Below are positions 35,632 through 44,822 of a stretch of 64,000 nucleotides of DNA, piece after piece. The notes beneath the pieces were generated by a model. The model was not told where the DNA came from and did not search any database. It saw only the letters and a program-made list of their open reading frames with translations. Numbering within the stretch: position 1 is the first letter of the stretch; every line of letters starts with the position of its first letter. The DNA lies in the NCBI RefSeq assembly GCF_042651565.1, contig NZ_JBHSDF010000002.1; one strand, given 5' to 3'. Position numbers and translations under genes: made by a program. The DNA comes from Salinispirillum marinum (GTDB lineage: Bacteria; Pseudomonadota; Gammaproteobacteria; Pseudomonadales; Natronospirillaceae).

Positions 35632-36654
35632 ATGGCCAACCGTTTGATCTGCACATTAGCCATGGGTATTGCCACATCTATGGCGGTCAGTACAGTCAGC
35701 GCCCAAGAAGTAAATATTTATTCTGCGCGTCACTATGACTCTGACTTAGCGCTTTATAACGCATTCACCGAGCAGACGGGCATCAAGGTCAACATCATTG
35801 AAGGGGATTCTGACCAGTTGATTCAACGCATCAAGCGCGAAGGTATTGCCAGCCCAGCGGATATTTTGATGACCATTGACGCTGGACGCTTATGGCGGGC
35901 AGAGCAAGAAGGTGTTTTTCAGAGTGTTGAATCTGACGTGTTGAACAGCCGCTTGCCTGACAGCATGCGTCACCCGGACGGCCTGTGGTTTGGCTTCAGC
36001 CAACGTGTTCGAGTCATCTACTACAACCGTGAAAACTTCGATCCAAGTCAAGCACAGCGCTACGAAGATCTCGCTTCGGCAGACTTCCCCGGTGACATTT
36101 GCGTCAGAACATCCAGCAACATTTACAACCAATCCTTGTTATCCAGCATGATTGAGCGGCGCGGTGTGGAAGAAACTCAAGAGTGGGCGGAAGGTATCGC
36201 GGCCAATTTAGCACGCGATCCGCAAGGTGGCGATACTGACCAAATTTTAGCGGTTGCAGCAGGTGAGTGTGACGTAGCCCTAGCAAACCATTACTACTAC
36301 GTGCGCTTGTTAAAGTCCGACAATCCTGCGCAACGTGAAGCTGCTCGCAAAGTAGGGATTATCTTCCCCAACCAGGACAGCTATGGCACACATGCGAACG
36401 TTGGTGGTGCCGGTCTAGTGACGACCTCCCCTAACCGAGAGGAAGCCGTTAAATTTTTGGAATTCTTAGCGTCTGACGAAGCACAAGAGATGTTTGCCGT
36501 TGGCAACAACGAGTTCCCCGTCGTGCCCGGCGTGTTTAAAGACCCTGTGCTTGAGTCTTGGGGCAACTTCAAAATTGACGAGATCAACATCACTGCACTG
36601 GGGGTTAACAATCCCGAATCTGTGCGTGTGGCTGATCGTTCAGGCTGGCGGTAG
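35632..36654 (+). CDS. fbpA: Ferric iron-binding periplasmic protein
   Basis: Periplasmic Fe3+ receptor of the transferrin-like FbpA family. Seen (340 aa): Sec signal peptide with cleavage after about residue 24 (TVSA|QEV), mature start QEVNIYSARHYDSD, IEGDSDQLIQRIKREG, and the iron-ligand tyrosine cluster NHYYYVRLL. AGGAGC precedes ATG. Expressed from its own TTGACA promoter with a Fur-like site. fbpB and fbpC lie immediately upstream but in other transcription units. Confidence 0.94.
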   Translation: MANRLICTLAMGIATSMAVSTVSAQEVNIYSARHYDSDLALYNAFTEQTGIKVNIIEGDSDQLIQRIKREGIASPADILMTIDAGRLWRAEQEGVFQSVESDVLNSRLPDSMRHPDGLWFGFSQRVRVIYYNRENFDPSQAQRYEDLASADFPGDICVRTSSNIYNQSLLSSMIERRGVEETQEWAEGIAANLARDPQGGDTDQILAVAAGECDVALANHYYYVRLLKSDNPAQREAARKVGIIFPNQDSYGTHANVGGAGLVTTSPNREEAVKFLEFLASDEAQEMFAVGNNEFPVVPGVFKDPVLESWGNFKIDEINITALGVNNPESVRVADRSGWR

Positions 36655-36704
36655 CCCGATCTGATCCAGCTATTTAGAACAACTGGCCATTAAAGGGCTG
36701 GTGA

Positions 36705-36816
36705 TGCAGAACAGCCGGTGGTGAATAAGGTCAGCCTTCGGCGTCATGGATAACGCCGTGGAGCCTACTAGGACGTACTTGTGGCGTCTGACCGTTTCAT
36801 TACCGGCTTTTCTGCA
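36705..36816. repeat. MITE-like element with 29-30 bp imperfect terminal inverted repeats
   Basis: Left arm 36705-36734 and right arm 36788-36816 are imperfect reverse complements: TGCAGAA, AGCCGGT, TGAA and GGTCAG agree in the same order, with single-base differences between blocks. The interior contains a smaller hairpin, CGGCGT (36739-36744) with ACGCCG (36753-36758). No ORF. It fills most of the fbpA-ubiE gap. It could be a mobile palindromic element or a structured RNA; target-site duplications were not clear. Confidence 0.6.
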
Positions 36817-36888
36817 CTTATCGCACCCAGTCGCCATAACTCGGTTCAGTATGGTTGAGGCAGCTCGAATTTGAGCGCATCGCATAAC

Positions 36889-36918
36889 TTGAGGGATAGC
36901 CCCTCGCACGGGTACAAT
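36889..36918 (+). promoter_or_regulatory. Sigma70 promoter of the ubiE operon
   Basis: -35 TTGAGG (36889-36894), 18-base spacer, -10 TACAAT (36913-36918), 38 bases before ubiE. Confidence 0.5.
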
Positions 36919-36955
36919 GCGTGCACCTCAAATTTGCCACCTTGGAAAACCTCTC

Positions 36956-37705
36956 ATGGCTGAACACGACACCACCCACTTTGGCTTTCAAACGGTCAAT
37001 AAAGACGAGAAAGTGAAGAAGGTGGCCGACGTGTTTCATTCCGTCGCAGCCCGCTATGACGTCATGAATGACCTCATGTCGTTCGGCATTCATCGCGTCT
37101 GGAAACTGTTTACCATTGAACTCAGCGGCGTTCGTACTGGCGCCAAAGTGCTGGACATTGCCGGTGGTACTGGAGATTTAGCAGCCAAATTCGCCCAACG
37201 CGTAGGGCCTGAAGGCGAAGTTGTACTCGCCGACATCAATGAATCCATGCTGCGTGTTGGCCGCGACAAATTGATCGACCGTGGTCTGGGTCATCGGGTG
37301 AAATACGTGCAAGCCAATGCTGAATGCCTACCGTTCCCCGACAACCATTTCGACGTTATCACCATCGCCTTTGGTTTACGTAACGTCACTGACAAAGATG
37401 CCGCACTCGCGTCCATGCAACGCATCCTCAAGCCAGGTGGTAAGCTACTGGTGCTGGAATTTTCCAAACCGCAATCAACATTGCTGTCCAAAGCGTACGA
37501 CCTCTATTCCTTTCGCGCCCTACCCTTAATGGGCAAATTGGTCGCCAACGATGCCGACAGCTATCAGTATCTTGCCGAATCCATCCGCATGCACCCCGAT
37601 CAAGAAACCTTGAAAAGCATGATGCTGACTGCCGGCTTTGCGACCGTGAAATACCACAACATGACCGGTGGCATCGTCGCCTTGCATGTTGGGAACAAAG
37701 CATGA
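36956..37705 (+). CDS. ubiE: Ubiquinone/menaquinone biosynthesis C-methyltransferase
   Basis: SAM-dependent C-methylation in ubiquinone synthesis. Seen (249 aa): VFHSVAARYDVMNDLMSFGIHR at residues about 27-48 (family N-terminal motif), the SAM loop VLDIAGGTGDLA, and the ITIAFGLRNVTD motif. ATG 36956 begins MAEHDTTHFGF; the open frame upstream to 36917 is leader. First gene of ubiE-ubiJ-ubiB-hisE-tatABC, coupled to ubiJ by an ATGA overlap. Confidence 0.96.
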   Translation: MAEHDTTHFGFQTVNKDEKVKKVADVFHSVAARYDVMNDLMSFGIHRVWKLFTIELSGVRTGAKVLDIAGGTGDLAAKFAQRVGPEGEVVLADINESMLRVGRDKLIDRGLGHRVKYVQANAECLPFPDNHFDVITIAFGLRNVTDKDAALASMQRILKPGGKLLVLEFSKPQSTLLSKAYDLYSFRALPLMGKLVANDADSYQYLAESIRMHPDQETLKSMMLTAGFATVKYHNMTGGIVALHVGNKA

Positions 37706-38316
37706 CCGAGCAGGCCATGGCCGCCTTTCTGCCCGTGCTTAACCGAGCCCTAGCCAAAGCACTGGCTTATGCCCCGGCGGCACGCGCACGCCTTTCCACG
37801 CTGCCCCCGACCTGCTGGCGCATCCACATCAGCGACCTAAAACTGGACTTGGATGTGCGTGCTGAAAGCAACGTTCTACTGATTGACTTGCCCGATGATC
37901 GCGTACCCGATGCCGACATTCGCGGCCAATCAAAGGACTTCGTTGCACTCCTGCGTGCTGACGACAAAACCGCCGCCTTGGCCAGCTTGCCCATTCGAGT
38001 AGAGGGCAGCACCAGCAGTTTTATGCAATTGCAAAGCCTGGTGAGTCAATTGGACTTCGACTACGAAGCCTGCCTTGAAGATCAGGTGGGTGACCTCGCT
38101 GCCCATCAACTGGGTATCATTGGCCGCGGCGTTTGGTCGCAGGTACAACAAACCACGACGAGCGTTAGTGCCGCCACCGAGCGGTACTTGCTGCGCGAGA
38201 AAGGTTGGTTAGTCACGCGCACAGAAGCGGCTGAACATGGTCGCGCCATTCATAAACTACGGCTTGACATCGATCGCCTAAGCGCACGATTACGGCAACG
38301 AAAGGAGCAAGGCTAA
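37702..38316 (+). CDS. ubiJ: Ubiquinone biosynthesis accessory factor UbiJ (SCP2 domain)
   Basis: Lipid-binding subunit of the soluble Ubi complex that presents the polyprenyl-phenol intermediate to the hydroxylases and methylases. Seen (204 aa): an SCP2-like sterol-carrier fold in residues about 15-110, then a helical C-terminal tail. The sequence is divergent, so the call rests largely on position between ubiE and ubiB, which is strictly conserved in this group. Overlaps ubiE by 4 bases; ubiB follows 3 bases later. Confidence 0.88.
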   Translation: MTEQAMAAFLPVLNRALAKALAYAPAARARLSTLPPTCWRIHISDLKLDLDVRAESNVLLIDLPDDRVPDADIRGQSKDFVALLRADDKTAALASLPIRVEGSTSSFMQLQSLVSQLDFDYEACLEDQVGDLAAHQLGIIGRGVWSQVQQTTTSVSAATERYLLREKGWLVTRTEAAEHGRAIHKLRLDIDRLSARLRQRKEQG

Positions 38317-38319
38317 CTC

Positions 38320-39909
38320 ATGTACTGGCTCCGAATTTGGCGCATTGGCTGGTTGATTCTGCGTTATCGTCTCGACACCCTGATCCCCTGGGCTGCATTG
38401 CCCCTGTGGCTGCGTTGGCTCGCCATTGGCGCGTGGTTTCTGCCCACGCCAAAAACACCCGGCCCGATGCGTCTACGCTTGTTTTTTGAAGCCTTAGGGC
38501 CGGTGTTCATTAAATTCGGACAGATTTTATCCACCCGGCGCGACCTCTATCCGCCGGAGTACGCCGATGAACTGGCCCGCCTGCAAGACAAAGTGCCTTC
38601 GTTTCCCGGTACTCAAGCGATCGCCGTGATTGAAGCATCGTTGCAAAAGCCCATCACCGAACTCTTCGCTGATTTTTCGGTGGAGCCTTTGGCCTCGGCG
38701 TCGATTGCACAGGTTCATGCCGCGACCATGCACGATGGTCGGGCCGCCGTGGTAAAGGTGATTCGACCACACATCCAGAAAGTGATTCGCAAAGACCTCG
38801 CCTGGATGAGAGCACTCGCCAAGTTACTTGCGCGCGTACCAGAAGCCCGGCGTTTGCGTCCTGTAGAAGTAGTGCATGACTTTGAACAGACGCTGCTCGA
38901 CGAGCTTGATCTGGTGCGCGAAGCCGCCAACGCCACCCAACTGCGCGACAACTTTACCGACTCCGACCTGCTGTATGTGCCAGAAATCTACTGGGATTAT
39001 TGCCACCGTCATGTTTTGGTCATGGAACGTATCTATGGTACGTCGATCGACGAAATTGATGCCTTGAAAGCGGCAGGAACCGACATGAAAATGCTGGCGG
39101 AACGCGGCGTAGAAATTTTCTTCACCCAGGTGTTCCGCGATTCTTTCTTTCATGCCGACATGCACCCCGGCAATGTGTTTGTAGACCTTACGGACCCCAA
39201 GAAGCCGCGCTACATCGGCATCGACTGCGGTATTGTGGGCACCATGGCAGAAGAGGATCAACACTACCTTGCCATGAACCTGTTGGCGTTTTTCAACCGG
39301 GATTATCACCAAGTGGCGCGCTTGCATGTGGAGTCTGGCTGGGTGCCCGCTACCACGCCTATCCATCAGTTTGAACAAGCCATTCGGGCGGTCTGTGAAC
39401 CCATCTTTGCTCGCCCGCTGAAAGAAATTTCCTTTGGCCTGCTGCTGATTCGCCTATTTCAAGTTGCCCGGCGCTTTGACATGGAAGTGCAGCCGCAGTT
39501 GGTGCTGTTGCAAAAAACGCTGCTGAATATTGAAGGTTTAGGGCGCCAACTCTACCCAGAGTTGGATTTATGGCAAACCGCCAAGCCCTACATGGAGAAA
39601 TGGCTAAAGGAACGCATTGGGTTCAAGCGCACCTTTAACACCTTACGCCAGCAACTGCCTTTTTTGTTGGAGCAAGCGCCTGAATTTCCCTACTACCTGC
39701 AACAAATGGTAAAACAGCTCGCTAAGGCACCACCGGCCCCTCAGGTGCGGGTGGAGTCGGCTTCGAATCGCAGTATGTCTGCATTGATTCTGGCGCTGGC
39801 GGGCGTGGGTCTGGCCGTGTATGGCGATCAGGTAGCGCAACACACTTTAATGTATGTCGGCATCGGCATTGCCTTAGTGGCTGGAATTACCAGCTTACGG
39901 CGTCCGTAA
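38320..39909 (+). CDS. ubiB: ABC1-family atypical kinase/ATPase UbiB
   Basis: Membrane-anchored ATPase required for ubiquinone synthesis, thought to extract lipid intermediates for the Ubi complex. Seen (529 aa): the KxGQ motif region IKFGQILSTRRDLYP, the Ala-rich nucleotide loop SASIAQVHAATM, the catalytic segment FFHADMHPGNVFVD and two hydrophobic segments at the C-terminus (residues about 485-525). The Shine-Dalgarno AAGG is 7 bases upstream. Confidence 0.95.
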   Translation: MYWLRIWRIGWLILRYRLDTLIPWAALPLWLRWLAIGAWFLPTPKTPGPMRLRLFFEALGPVFIKFGQILSTRRDLYPPEYADELARLQDKVPSFPGTQAIAVIEASLQKPITELFADFSVEPLASASIAQVHAATMHDGRAAVVKVIRPHIQKVIRKDLAWMRALAKLLARVPEARRLRPVEVVHDFEQTLLDELDLVREAANATQLRDNFTDSDLLYVPEIYWDYCHRHVLVMERIYGTSIDEIDALKAAGTDMKMLAERGVEIFFTQVFRDSFFHADMHPGNVFVDLTDPKKPRYIGIDCGIVGTMAEEDQHYLAMNLLAFFNRDYHQVARLHVESGWVPATTPIHQFEQAIRAVCEPIFARPLKEISFGLLLIRLFQVARRFDMEVQPQLVLLQKTLLNIEGLGRQLYPELDLWQTAKPYMEKWLKERIGFKRTFNTLRQQLPFLLEQAPEFPYYLQQMVKQLAKAPPAPQVRVESASNRSMSALILALAGVGLAVYGDQVAQHTLMYVGIGIALVAGITSLRRP

Positions 39910-39943
39910 CATTACCGATGCGAATCAGAAACAGGAGCGTATA

Positions 39944-40303
39944 ATGCCGAATAGCGCAGCCACAAACGACACCTTATTGGCGTTGGAAGCGGTGCTACAG
40001 GCCCGTAAAACGGCCGACCCCAGCAGTTCATACGTCGCTCAACTGTATGACAAAGGGCTAAACAAAATACTGGAAAAGGTGGGCGAAGAAGCCACCGAAA
40101 CCATACTGGCGGCAAAAGACCTGACGCCCGATCACCCGCAGGAATTGGTCGCAGAAACGGCGGATTTATGGTTCCATACGCTGGTGATGCTGGCGCACTG
40201 CGAAGTGCCGGTGCAAGCGGTTTTACAGGAATTGGATCGCCGGTTTGGCTTATCCGGTTTGACCGAAAAAGCGCAACGTGCAGAACGTACCGACAATGGC
40301 TAA
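39944..40303 (+). CDS. hisE: Phosphoribosyl-ATP pyrophosphatase
   Basis: Second step of histidine synthesis (PR-ATP to PR-AMP). Seen (119 aa): DPSSSYVAQLYDKGLNKILEKVGEEATET, with the metal-binding Glu pairs of the all-alpha NTP pyrophosphatase fold, and AETADLWFHTLVMLA. In Pseudomonas hisI precedes hisE at this place. Here only 34 bases separate ubiB from hisE, so hisI has moved or been lost. Confidence 0.95.
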   Translation: MPNSAATNDTLLALEAVLQARKTADPSSSYVAQLYDKGLNKILEKVGEEATETILAAKDLTPDHPQELVAETADLWFHTLVMLAHCEVPVQAVLQELDRRFGLSGLTEKAQRAERTDNG

Positions 40304-40386
40304 AACGGCTTACGGTACAGCAACACCCCTTTAACTTTGGCTGGCCAGGCATCTGACCGCCGTCTGTAATGAGCAGGAGATAACCT

Positions 40387-40632
40387 ATGTTTGGTGGTAT
40401 CAGCCCCGTACAATTGATCATTGTTTTAGTGATTGTGGTACTCATTTTCGGCACCAAGAAGCTTACCGGGATGGGCAAAGATATTGGTGGCGCGGTAAAA
40501 GGTTTTAAACAAGCCATGAACGATGATGAGAAAGAAGACGCCAAAAAAGCCGACCAAGCGCTGGACAACAAAACCGCTGACGCCCAATTCGCGGAAAGCA
40601 AAGAGAACAGCAAAGAAAAACAGGACGTCTAA
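40387..40632 (+). CDS. tatA: Twin-arginine translocase TatA
   Basis: Pore-forming subunit of the Tat pathway. Seen (81 aa): one N-terminal membrane helix (LIIVLVIVVLIFGTKKL), hinge FG, amphipathic helix GMGKDIGGAVKGFKQAM, then an acidic/lysine-rich tail. GGAG 9 bases upstream. tatB follows after 6 bases. Confidence 0.96.
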   Translation: MFGGISPVQLIIVLVIVVLIFGTKKLTGMGKDIGGAVKGFKQAMNDDEKEDAKKADQALDNKTADAQFAESKENSKEKQDV

Positions 40633-40638
40633 ACCATC

Positions 40639-41019
40639 ATGTTCGACGTGGGCTTTCTTGAATTAGCCGTCATTGCTGGCATTGCCTTAATTGTCTTAGG
40701 CCCTGAGCGGCTGCCATCGGCAGCCCGTACGGTCGGGCGTTACGTTGGCCAAGCCAAACGCATGGTAGGCAATTTTCAGCGTCAAATTGAACAGGAAGTC
40801 CGGCTGGAAGAGTTGAATAAAAAAATCATGGACGACACCAAAGGCCAAACGTTCATTAATAATGATGGTACAACCTCAGGTGGTGCAACAGCCGTAAAAC
40901 GCGAGCCCGCCGATAACGACCCAACCGTCAATGAGATCGTACCACCTCAGCCCGCAAGCTCGGCCCCTAATGCGGACGCTCAAACTACCCAAGAACCGAA
41001 TCGAGAAAATGCCCAATGA
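40639..41019 (+). CDS. tatB: Twin-arginine translocase TatB
   Basis: Substrate-receptor subunit with TatC. Seen (126 aa): MFDVGFLELAVIAGIALIVLGPERLP, the TatB-specific N-terminus with Glu8 and the GPERLP hinge, then an amphipathic helix and an unstructured tail. It overlaps tatC by 4 bases (ATGA). Confidence 0.95.
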   Translation: MFDVGFLELAVIAGIALIVLGPERLPSAARTVGRYVGQAKRMVGNFQRQIEQEVRLEELNKKIMDDTKGQTFINNDGTTSGGATAVKREPADNDPTVNEIVPPQPASSAPNADAQTTQEPNRENAQ

Positions 41020-41798
41020 GTGATCACGATCAAGCCGTGCCACTGATTGAGCACTTGAAAGAACTACGCACCCGACTCATTCGTGCCGTGTTATTGGTTT
41101 TGGTGGTGTTTGGTGTGTTGTATGCGTTTTCGAACGAACTCTACATGTTTTTGTCGGCCCCATTGCGCGTCCTGCTGGAAGAAAACGCCGGGATGATCAT
41201 CGCAACCGGGGTGGCCTCGCCGTTTTTAGTGCCTTTTAAGCTCGCCTTTGTAACCGCTGTAATGGCGACCATGCCATTCACGCTTTACCAAGTATGGGCC
41301 TTTATTGCCCCGGCGCTTTATTTGCACGAACGGCGCTTGATGGTGCCTTTGTTCATTTCCAGCGTTGTGCTTTTCTACTTGGGCGTAGCCTTCACCTACT
41401 ACGTGGTCATGCCTTTGGTGTTTGCGTTTTTTACCGGCGCAGGCCCGGTGGATATCAACATCACGCCCGACATTGCCGCCATTCTGGATTTCAGTTTGAA
41501 GATGTTTTTTGCGTTTGGTGTCGCCTTTGAAATTCCCATCGCCACCGTACTGGTGATCATTACCGGAATCTCGACCGTAGAGTCCTTGAGTAAAAAGCGT
41601 CCCTATATTTTCTTGGGGTGTTTTGTGGTCGGTATGTTGCTGACCCCGCCAGACATCTTCTCGCAAACCATTCTGGCGTTGCCGATGTGGCTTCTTTTTG
41701 AGCTAGGCCTACTGATGGGCCGCTTTGTAAAAGCCAACCCGAAAGCCGATACAAAAGAACATGCAGAGGATACCGCCACGAACAACGAGTCGGCTTGA
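41016..41798 (+). CDS. tatC: Twin-arginine translocase TatC
   Basis: Polytopic core of the Tat receptor that binds the twin-arginine signal. Seen (260 aa): six membrane helices, N-terminal LIEHLKELRTRLIRA with the signal-contacting Glu, and the FE(IPIA) segment in helix 4. The stop codon lies in a GGCTTGAT/ATCAAGCC hairpin (41792-41810). End of the ubi-his-tat operon. Confidence 0.96.
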   Translation: MSDHDQAVPLIEHLKELRTRLIRAVLLVLVVFGVLYAFSNELYMFLSAPLRVLLEENAGMIIATGVASPFLVPFKLAFVTAVMATMPFTLYQVWAFIAPALYLHERRLMVPLFISSVVLFYLGVAFTYYVVMPLVFAFFTGAGPVDINITPDIAAILDFSLKMFFAFGVAFEIPIATVLVIITGISTVESLSKKRPYIFLGCFVVGMLLTPPDIFSQTILALPMWLLFELGLLMGRFVKANPKADTKEHAEDTATNNESA

Positions 41799-41810
41799 TA
41801 TCATCAAGCC
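41792..41810. repeat. Hairpin at the tatC 3' end
   Basis: GGCTTGAT and ATCAAGCC form an 8-bp stem with a 3-base loop, overlapping the tatC stop. No U-tract. It separates convergent tatC and the FAH-family gene. Confidence 0.5.
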
Positions 41811-41829
41811 ATCCCCGATGTTTTATGGT

Positions 41830-42459
41830 TTATGCTTGTGTGACTGTAGTTTCCAGATAGGGCTGACCGTTTAACATAAACGCCAAGCGGTCGCCAACCT
41901 TCAGCACACCCACACCCGCCGGAGTGCCTGTTAACACCACATCACCGACTTCAAGTGTAAAGTGCTGTGACATTTCACTGAGCAAGCCTGGCAAAGCGAA
42001 TAGCATCATGGCCGTATCACCGGCTTGCACCGTGTTGCCATTGATATCGAGCGTAAATTGCATGGGTAAATCCGCTGGCACCGCCTGTTGCGGACCAAGA
42101 GCACAGGCGCCATCGAACGACTTCGCCACTTCCCATGGCCAGCCTTTCTTTTTCAGTTCCGTTTGTTTATCACGCAGCGTGAGATCCATCGCCAAACCAA
42201 TCCCACCTACGGCAGCCCAAGCGTCTTCAGCCGAGGCTTTGGTTAACGGCGCCGCTAACCACAAGGCCAATTCCGCTTCATAATGCACGTCGCCCCGGTC
42301 TGTTGGAATACTCATACCGTCCAGCCCTTGCACACAGCTACCGGGTTTAATAAACAATAAGGGCTCTTCTGGCACCGGATTGTTCAATTCCGCAGCATGG
42401 GCCGCATAGCTACGACCAACACAAACAACTTTTCCGGGACGGGGCGATACAACTGCCAT
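41830..42459 (-). CDS. Fumarylacetoacetate-hydrolase-family protein (acylpyruvase-like)
   Basis: 209-aa metal-dependent hydrolase of the FAH superfamily, similar in size and layout to E. coli YcgM and human FAHD1, which cleave acylpyruvates or decarboxylate oxaloacetate. Seen: KVVCVGRSYAAHAAELNNP, VHYEAELALWL with the metal-binding Glu residues, and VVLTGTPAGVGVL near the C-terminus. ATG 42459 is preceded by AAGG. Follows gmk by 14 bases on the same strand, where rpoZ would be more usual. Substrate not determined. Confidence 0.85.
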   Translation of the reverse strand: MAVVSPRPGKVVCVGRSYAAHAAELNNPVPEEPLLFIKPGSCVQGLDGMSIPTDRGDVHYEAELALWLAAPLTKASAEDAWAAVGGIGLAMDLTLRDKQTELKKKGWPWEVAKSFDGACALGPQQAVPADLPMQFTLDINGNTVQAGDTAMMLFALPGLLSEMSQHFTLEVGDVVLTGTPAGVGVLKVGDRLAFMLNGQPYLETTVTQA

Positions 42460-42473
42460 GATAAATACCTTCG

Positions 42474-43094
42474 CTAGGGTTGGGTTAACAAGCCCTGGAT
42501 AAGACCTTCCTGCATGCGCACCTGCATGGGCGTACGCATACGCTGAGCGATGAACACGGAACAAAAATCATCCAAGGCTTTATAGAAATCATCATTGATG
42601 ATCAAGAAATCGTACTCGCTGTAGTGCGACATTTCACTGATCGCATCGCGCATGCGCCGGGCAATAACAACAGCGGAATCTTGGGCACGCTTTTCCAACC
42701 GCTCTTGCAAGCTGTGTAGCGATGGCGGAAGAATAAAAATGCCCTGCGCTTCTGGCATCAAACGGCGAACTTGCCGCGCCCCCTGCCAATCGATTTCCAG
42801 AATCACATCGTGGCCTTTGTCCAACTCACGTTCAACATACGACTTGGACGTACCGTAATAGTTATCAAACACCTGCGCATGCTCAAGGAAATCCCCCTGC
42901 CCGACCATGGCTTGAAAATCATCCACCGAGACAAAGTGGTAATGTTCACCTTGTTCTTCACCCGGACGCATCGGTCGCGTGGTATGAGAAATGGATAAAA
43001 ACACGTAGCTCAAGCGCTTGATCAACGCATTCACCAAGCTGCTTTTACCTGCACCCGACGGGGCGGAAACAATATAAAGGGTGCCTTTCGCCAT
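42474..43094 (-). CDS. gmk: Guanylate kinase
   Basis: GMP to GDP phosphorylation. Seen (206 aa): P-loop SAPSGAGKSSL, SHTTRPMRPGE for GMP binding, GEHYHFVS, and DVILEIDWQGARQVR. ATG 43094 (MAKGTLYIVSAPSG) is preceded by GAGGAA; the upstream open frame to 43148 is leader. rpoZ and spoT, the usual partners, are not adjacent. Confidence 0.96.
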   Translation of the reverse strand: MAKGTLYIVSAPSGAGKSSLVNALIKRLSYVFLSISHTTRPMRPGEEQGEHYHFVSVDDFQAMVGQGDFLEHAQVFDNYYGTSKSYVERELDKGHDVILEIDWQGARQVRRLMPEAQGIFILPPSLHSLQERLEKRAQDSAVVIARRMRDAISEMSHYSEYDFLIINDDFYKALDDFCSVFIAQRMRTPMQVRMQEGLIQGLLTQP

Positions 43095-43184
43095 AGTCTT
43101 TTTATTCCTCATCACCAATAAAACGACAGCCCGCAGGCTGCCGTACAATGTGGTTGATTATAGCCCATCAGGAGCCTGCCATAA

Positions 43185-44822
43185 CTAAATACGGAAGAAG
43201 CTCACTTTCTTGGTTAACTGATCGGCCAAATCGGCCAAAACGTCACTGGACGCCGCGACCTGATTCGCACCCGCCGAACTGGCCATGGTGGAATCATGAA
43301 TCCGGTTGATGTTTTCATTAACCTCTTCCGCCACCCGGCTTTGCTCTTCTGACGCTGCAGCAATTTGCAGGTTCATATCATTAATGGCCGTGACCTCATT
43401 GCGAATACTCGCCAAGGCGCCTTCCGCATCGCGGGTCTGCTCTACCGTTTGTTGTGCAAGTTCACGGCTGGCCTGCATGATGCTGGCCGCTTGACCAGAA
43501 CCTTCTTGTAACTTAACGATCATGGTACTGATTTCACGTGTAGACTCTTGCGTGCGCGTGGCCAGTGATCGAACCTCGTCGGCCACCACCGCAAAACCAC
43601 GGCCATGCTCACCGGCACGCGCTGCTTCAATGGCCGCGTTCAAGGCCAGCAAGTTGGTTTGCTCGGCAATGGCGTTGATGACTTCGGTGATCTTTTCGAT
43701 GTTGCCGCTGTCGGCCGATACCGCTTCAACGGTTTTCGCCGCTTTCTCTAAGGTTTCTGCCAAGTGCAGAATGGACTTGGTGGTCGCCTGCACTTTCGTA
43801 TTGCCGTTGTTCACTTCGCGGTCGGCTTTCTGCGTGGCGGTCGCGGCACTGGTTGCATGGCTGGCTACTTGACCCACCGATGCTGCCATTTCATTGATGG
43901 CCGTTGCCATTTGCTCGGCCTCACTGGACTGCACTTGAATCTGACGATTGTTGTCGGCCGCCGTGCTGCGTAATTGGTTCGACGATTCGGTCAAATCATC
44001 GGCCGCCGACCGTACTTCCTGAATGATGCCGCTCAACCGCTCAACCATTACCCGCATAGAACCCATAACGCTGTCGGGGTATTTTGAACTGATGGAGATG
44101 TTCAGTTCACCTTCCGACAACCGACGAATGGCCGAAGCCACGTCTTCCGGCTCGCCACCCAAGGTTTTACGCATGTAATAAATGATGCGGCTTGATACCA
44201 AAAGACCCACCACCAAAGATACGGCGGTTAACACAATCATCAAAAATCCAAAGCCCGACGCACGTGTCTGCACGCTATCAATGTCTTCGCGGATAAAGGT
44301 TTCTTGGTAATCAATAAAGGCATTAATGCGTGCCAACCATTCGGTGTAGTTACCCGCCACCTGACGCGACAACAATTGCGCCGCCGCTGCCGTATCGCCA
44401 CCCTGCCGCACGCGCAACAATTCTGCGGTAGAGGCTAGTGTGGTGCGTTCAATTTCTTTAATACGGTTCAGTAATTGACGTTCTTCATTAGTCGCACCAA
44501 CGGTCGTAAACAACTGGTCCATTGGCCGAGCCGATTCCGCATAAAACTGTTCGAGGGTACGAATCTCTTCGATATGGCGGTTTAACGTTTGATTATCGGT
44601 TGCTAAAACCGCATCACGAATGGAGATGGCACGGTCGTGCACACTGCCACGAAAGTTGATGGCGTATCGCTGCTTCAGCGTTGCGCCCTCATTAACCTCG
44701 GTTAGGGTGCGGTCAATCACGCTTACTTGCTGGATGCCGACGACGGTGCCAACCACCAAGAGCAGCAAAATTACACCAAATCCCAACGCTAACCGCTGGG
44801 CAATTGATAAGGATACACGCAT
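43185..44822 (-). CDS. Methyl-accepting chemotaxis protein
   Basis: 545-aa chemoreceptor. Seen: TM1 about residues 10-30, a periplasmic helical domain (about 35-190) of the four-helix-bundle kind, TM2 about 192-215, a HAMP with the unusual TLGGEPEDVASAIRRLSEGELN region that is seen in a subset of receptors, and the tip EQTNLLALNAAIEAARAGE with GFAVVADEVRSLA. About the same length as the receptor at 14996 but with a distinct sensor. Ligand unknown. Confidence 0.93.
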   Translation of the reverse strand: MRVSLSIAQRLALGFGVILLLLVVGTVVGIQQVSVIDRTLTEVNEGATLKQRYAINFRGSVHDRAISIRDAVLATDNQTLNRHIEEIRTLEQFYAESARPMDQLFTTVGATNEERQLLNRIKEIERTTLASTAELLRVRQGGDTAAAAQLLSRQVAGNYTEWLARINAFIDYQETFIREDIDSVQTRASGFGFLMIVLTAVSLVVGLLVSSRIIYYMRKTLGGEPEDVASAIRRLSEGELNISISSKYPDSVMGSMRVMVERLSGIIQEVRSAADDLTESSNQLRSTAADNNRQIQVQSSEAEQMATAINEMAASVGQVASHATSAATATQKADREVNNGNTKVQATTKSILHLAETLEKAAKTVEAVSADSGNIEKITEVINAIAEQTNLLALNAAIEAARAGEHGRGFAVVADEVRSLATRTQESTREISTMIVKLQEGSGQAASIMQASRELAQQTVEQTRDAEGALASIRNEVTAINDMNLQIAAASEEQSRVAEEVNENINRIHDSTMASSAGANQVAASSDVLADLADQLTKKVSFFRI

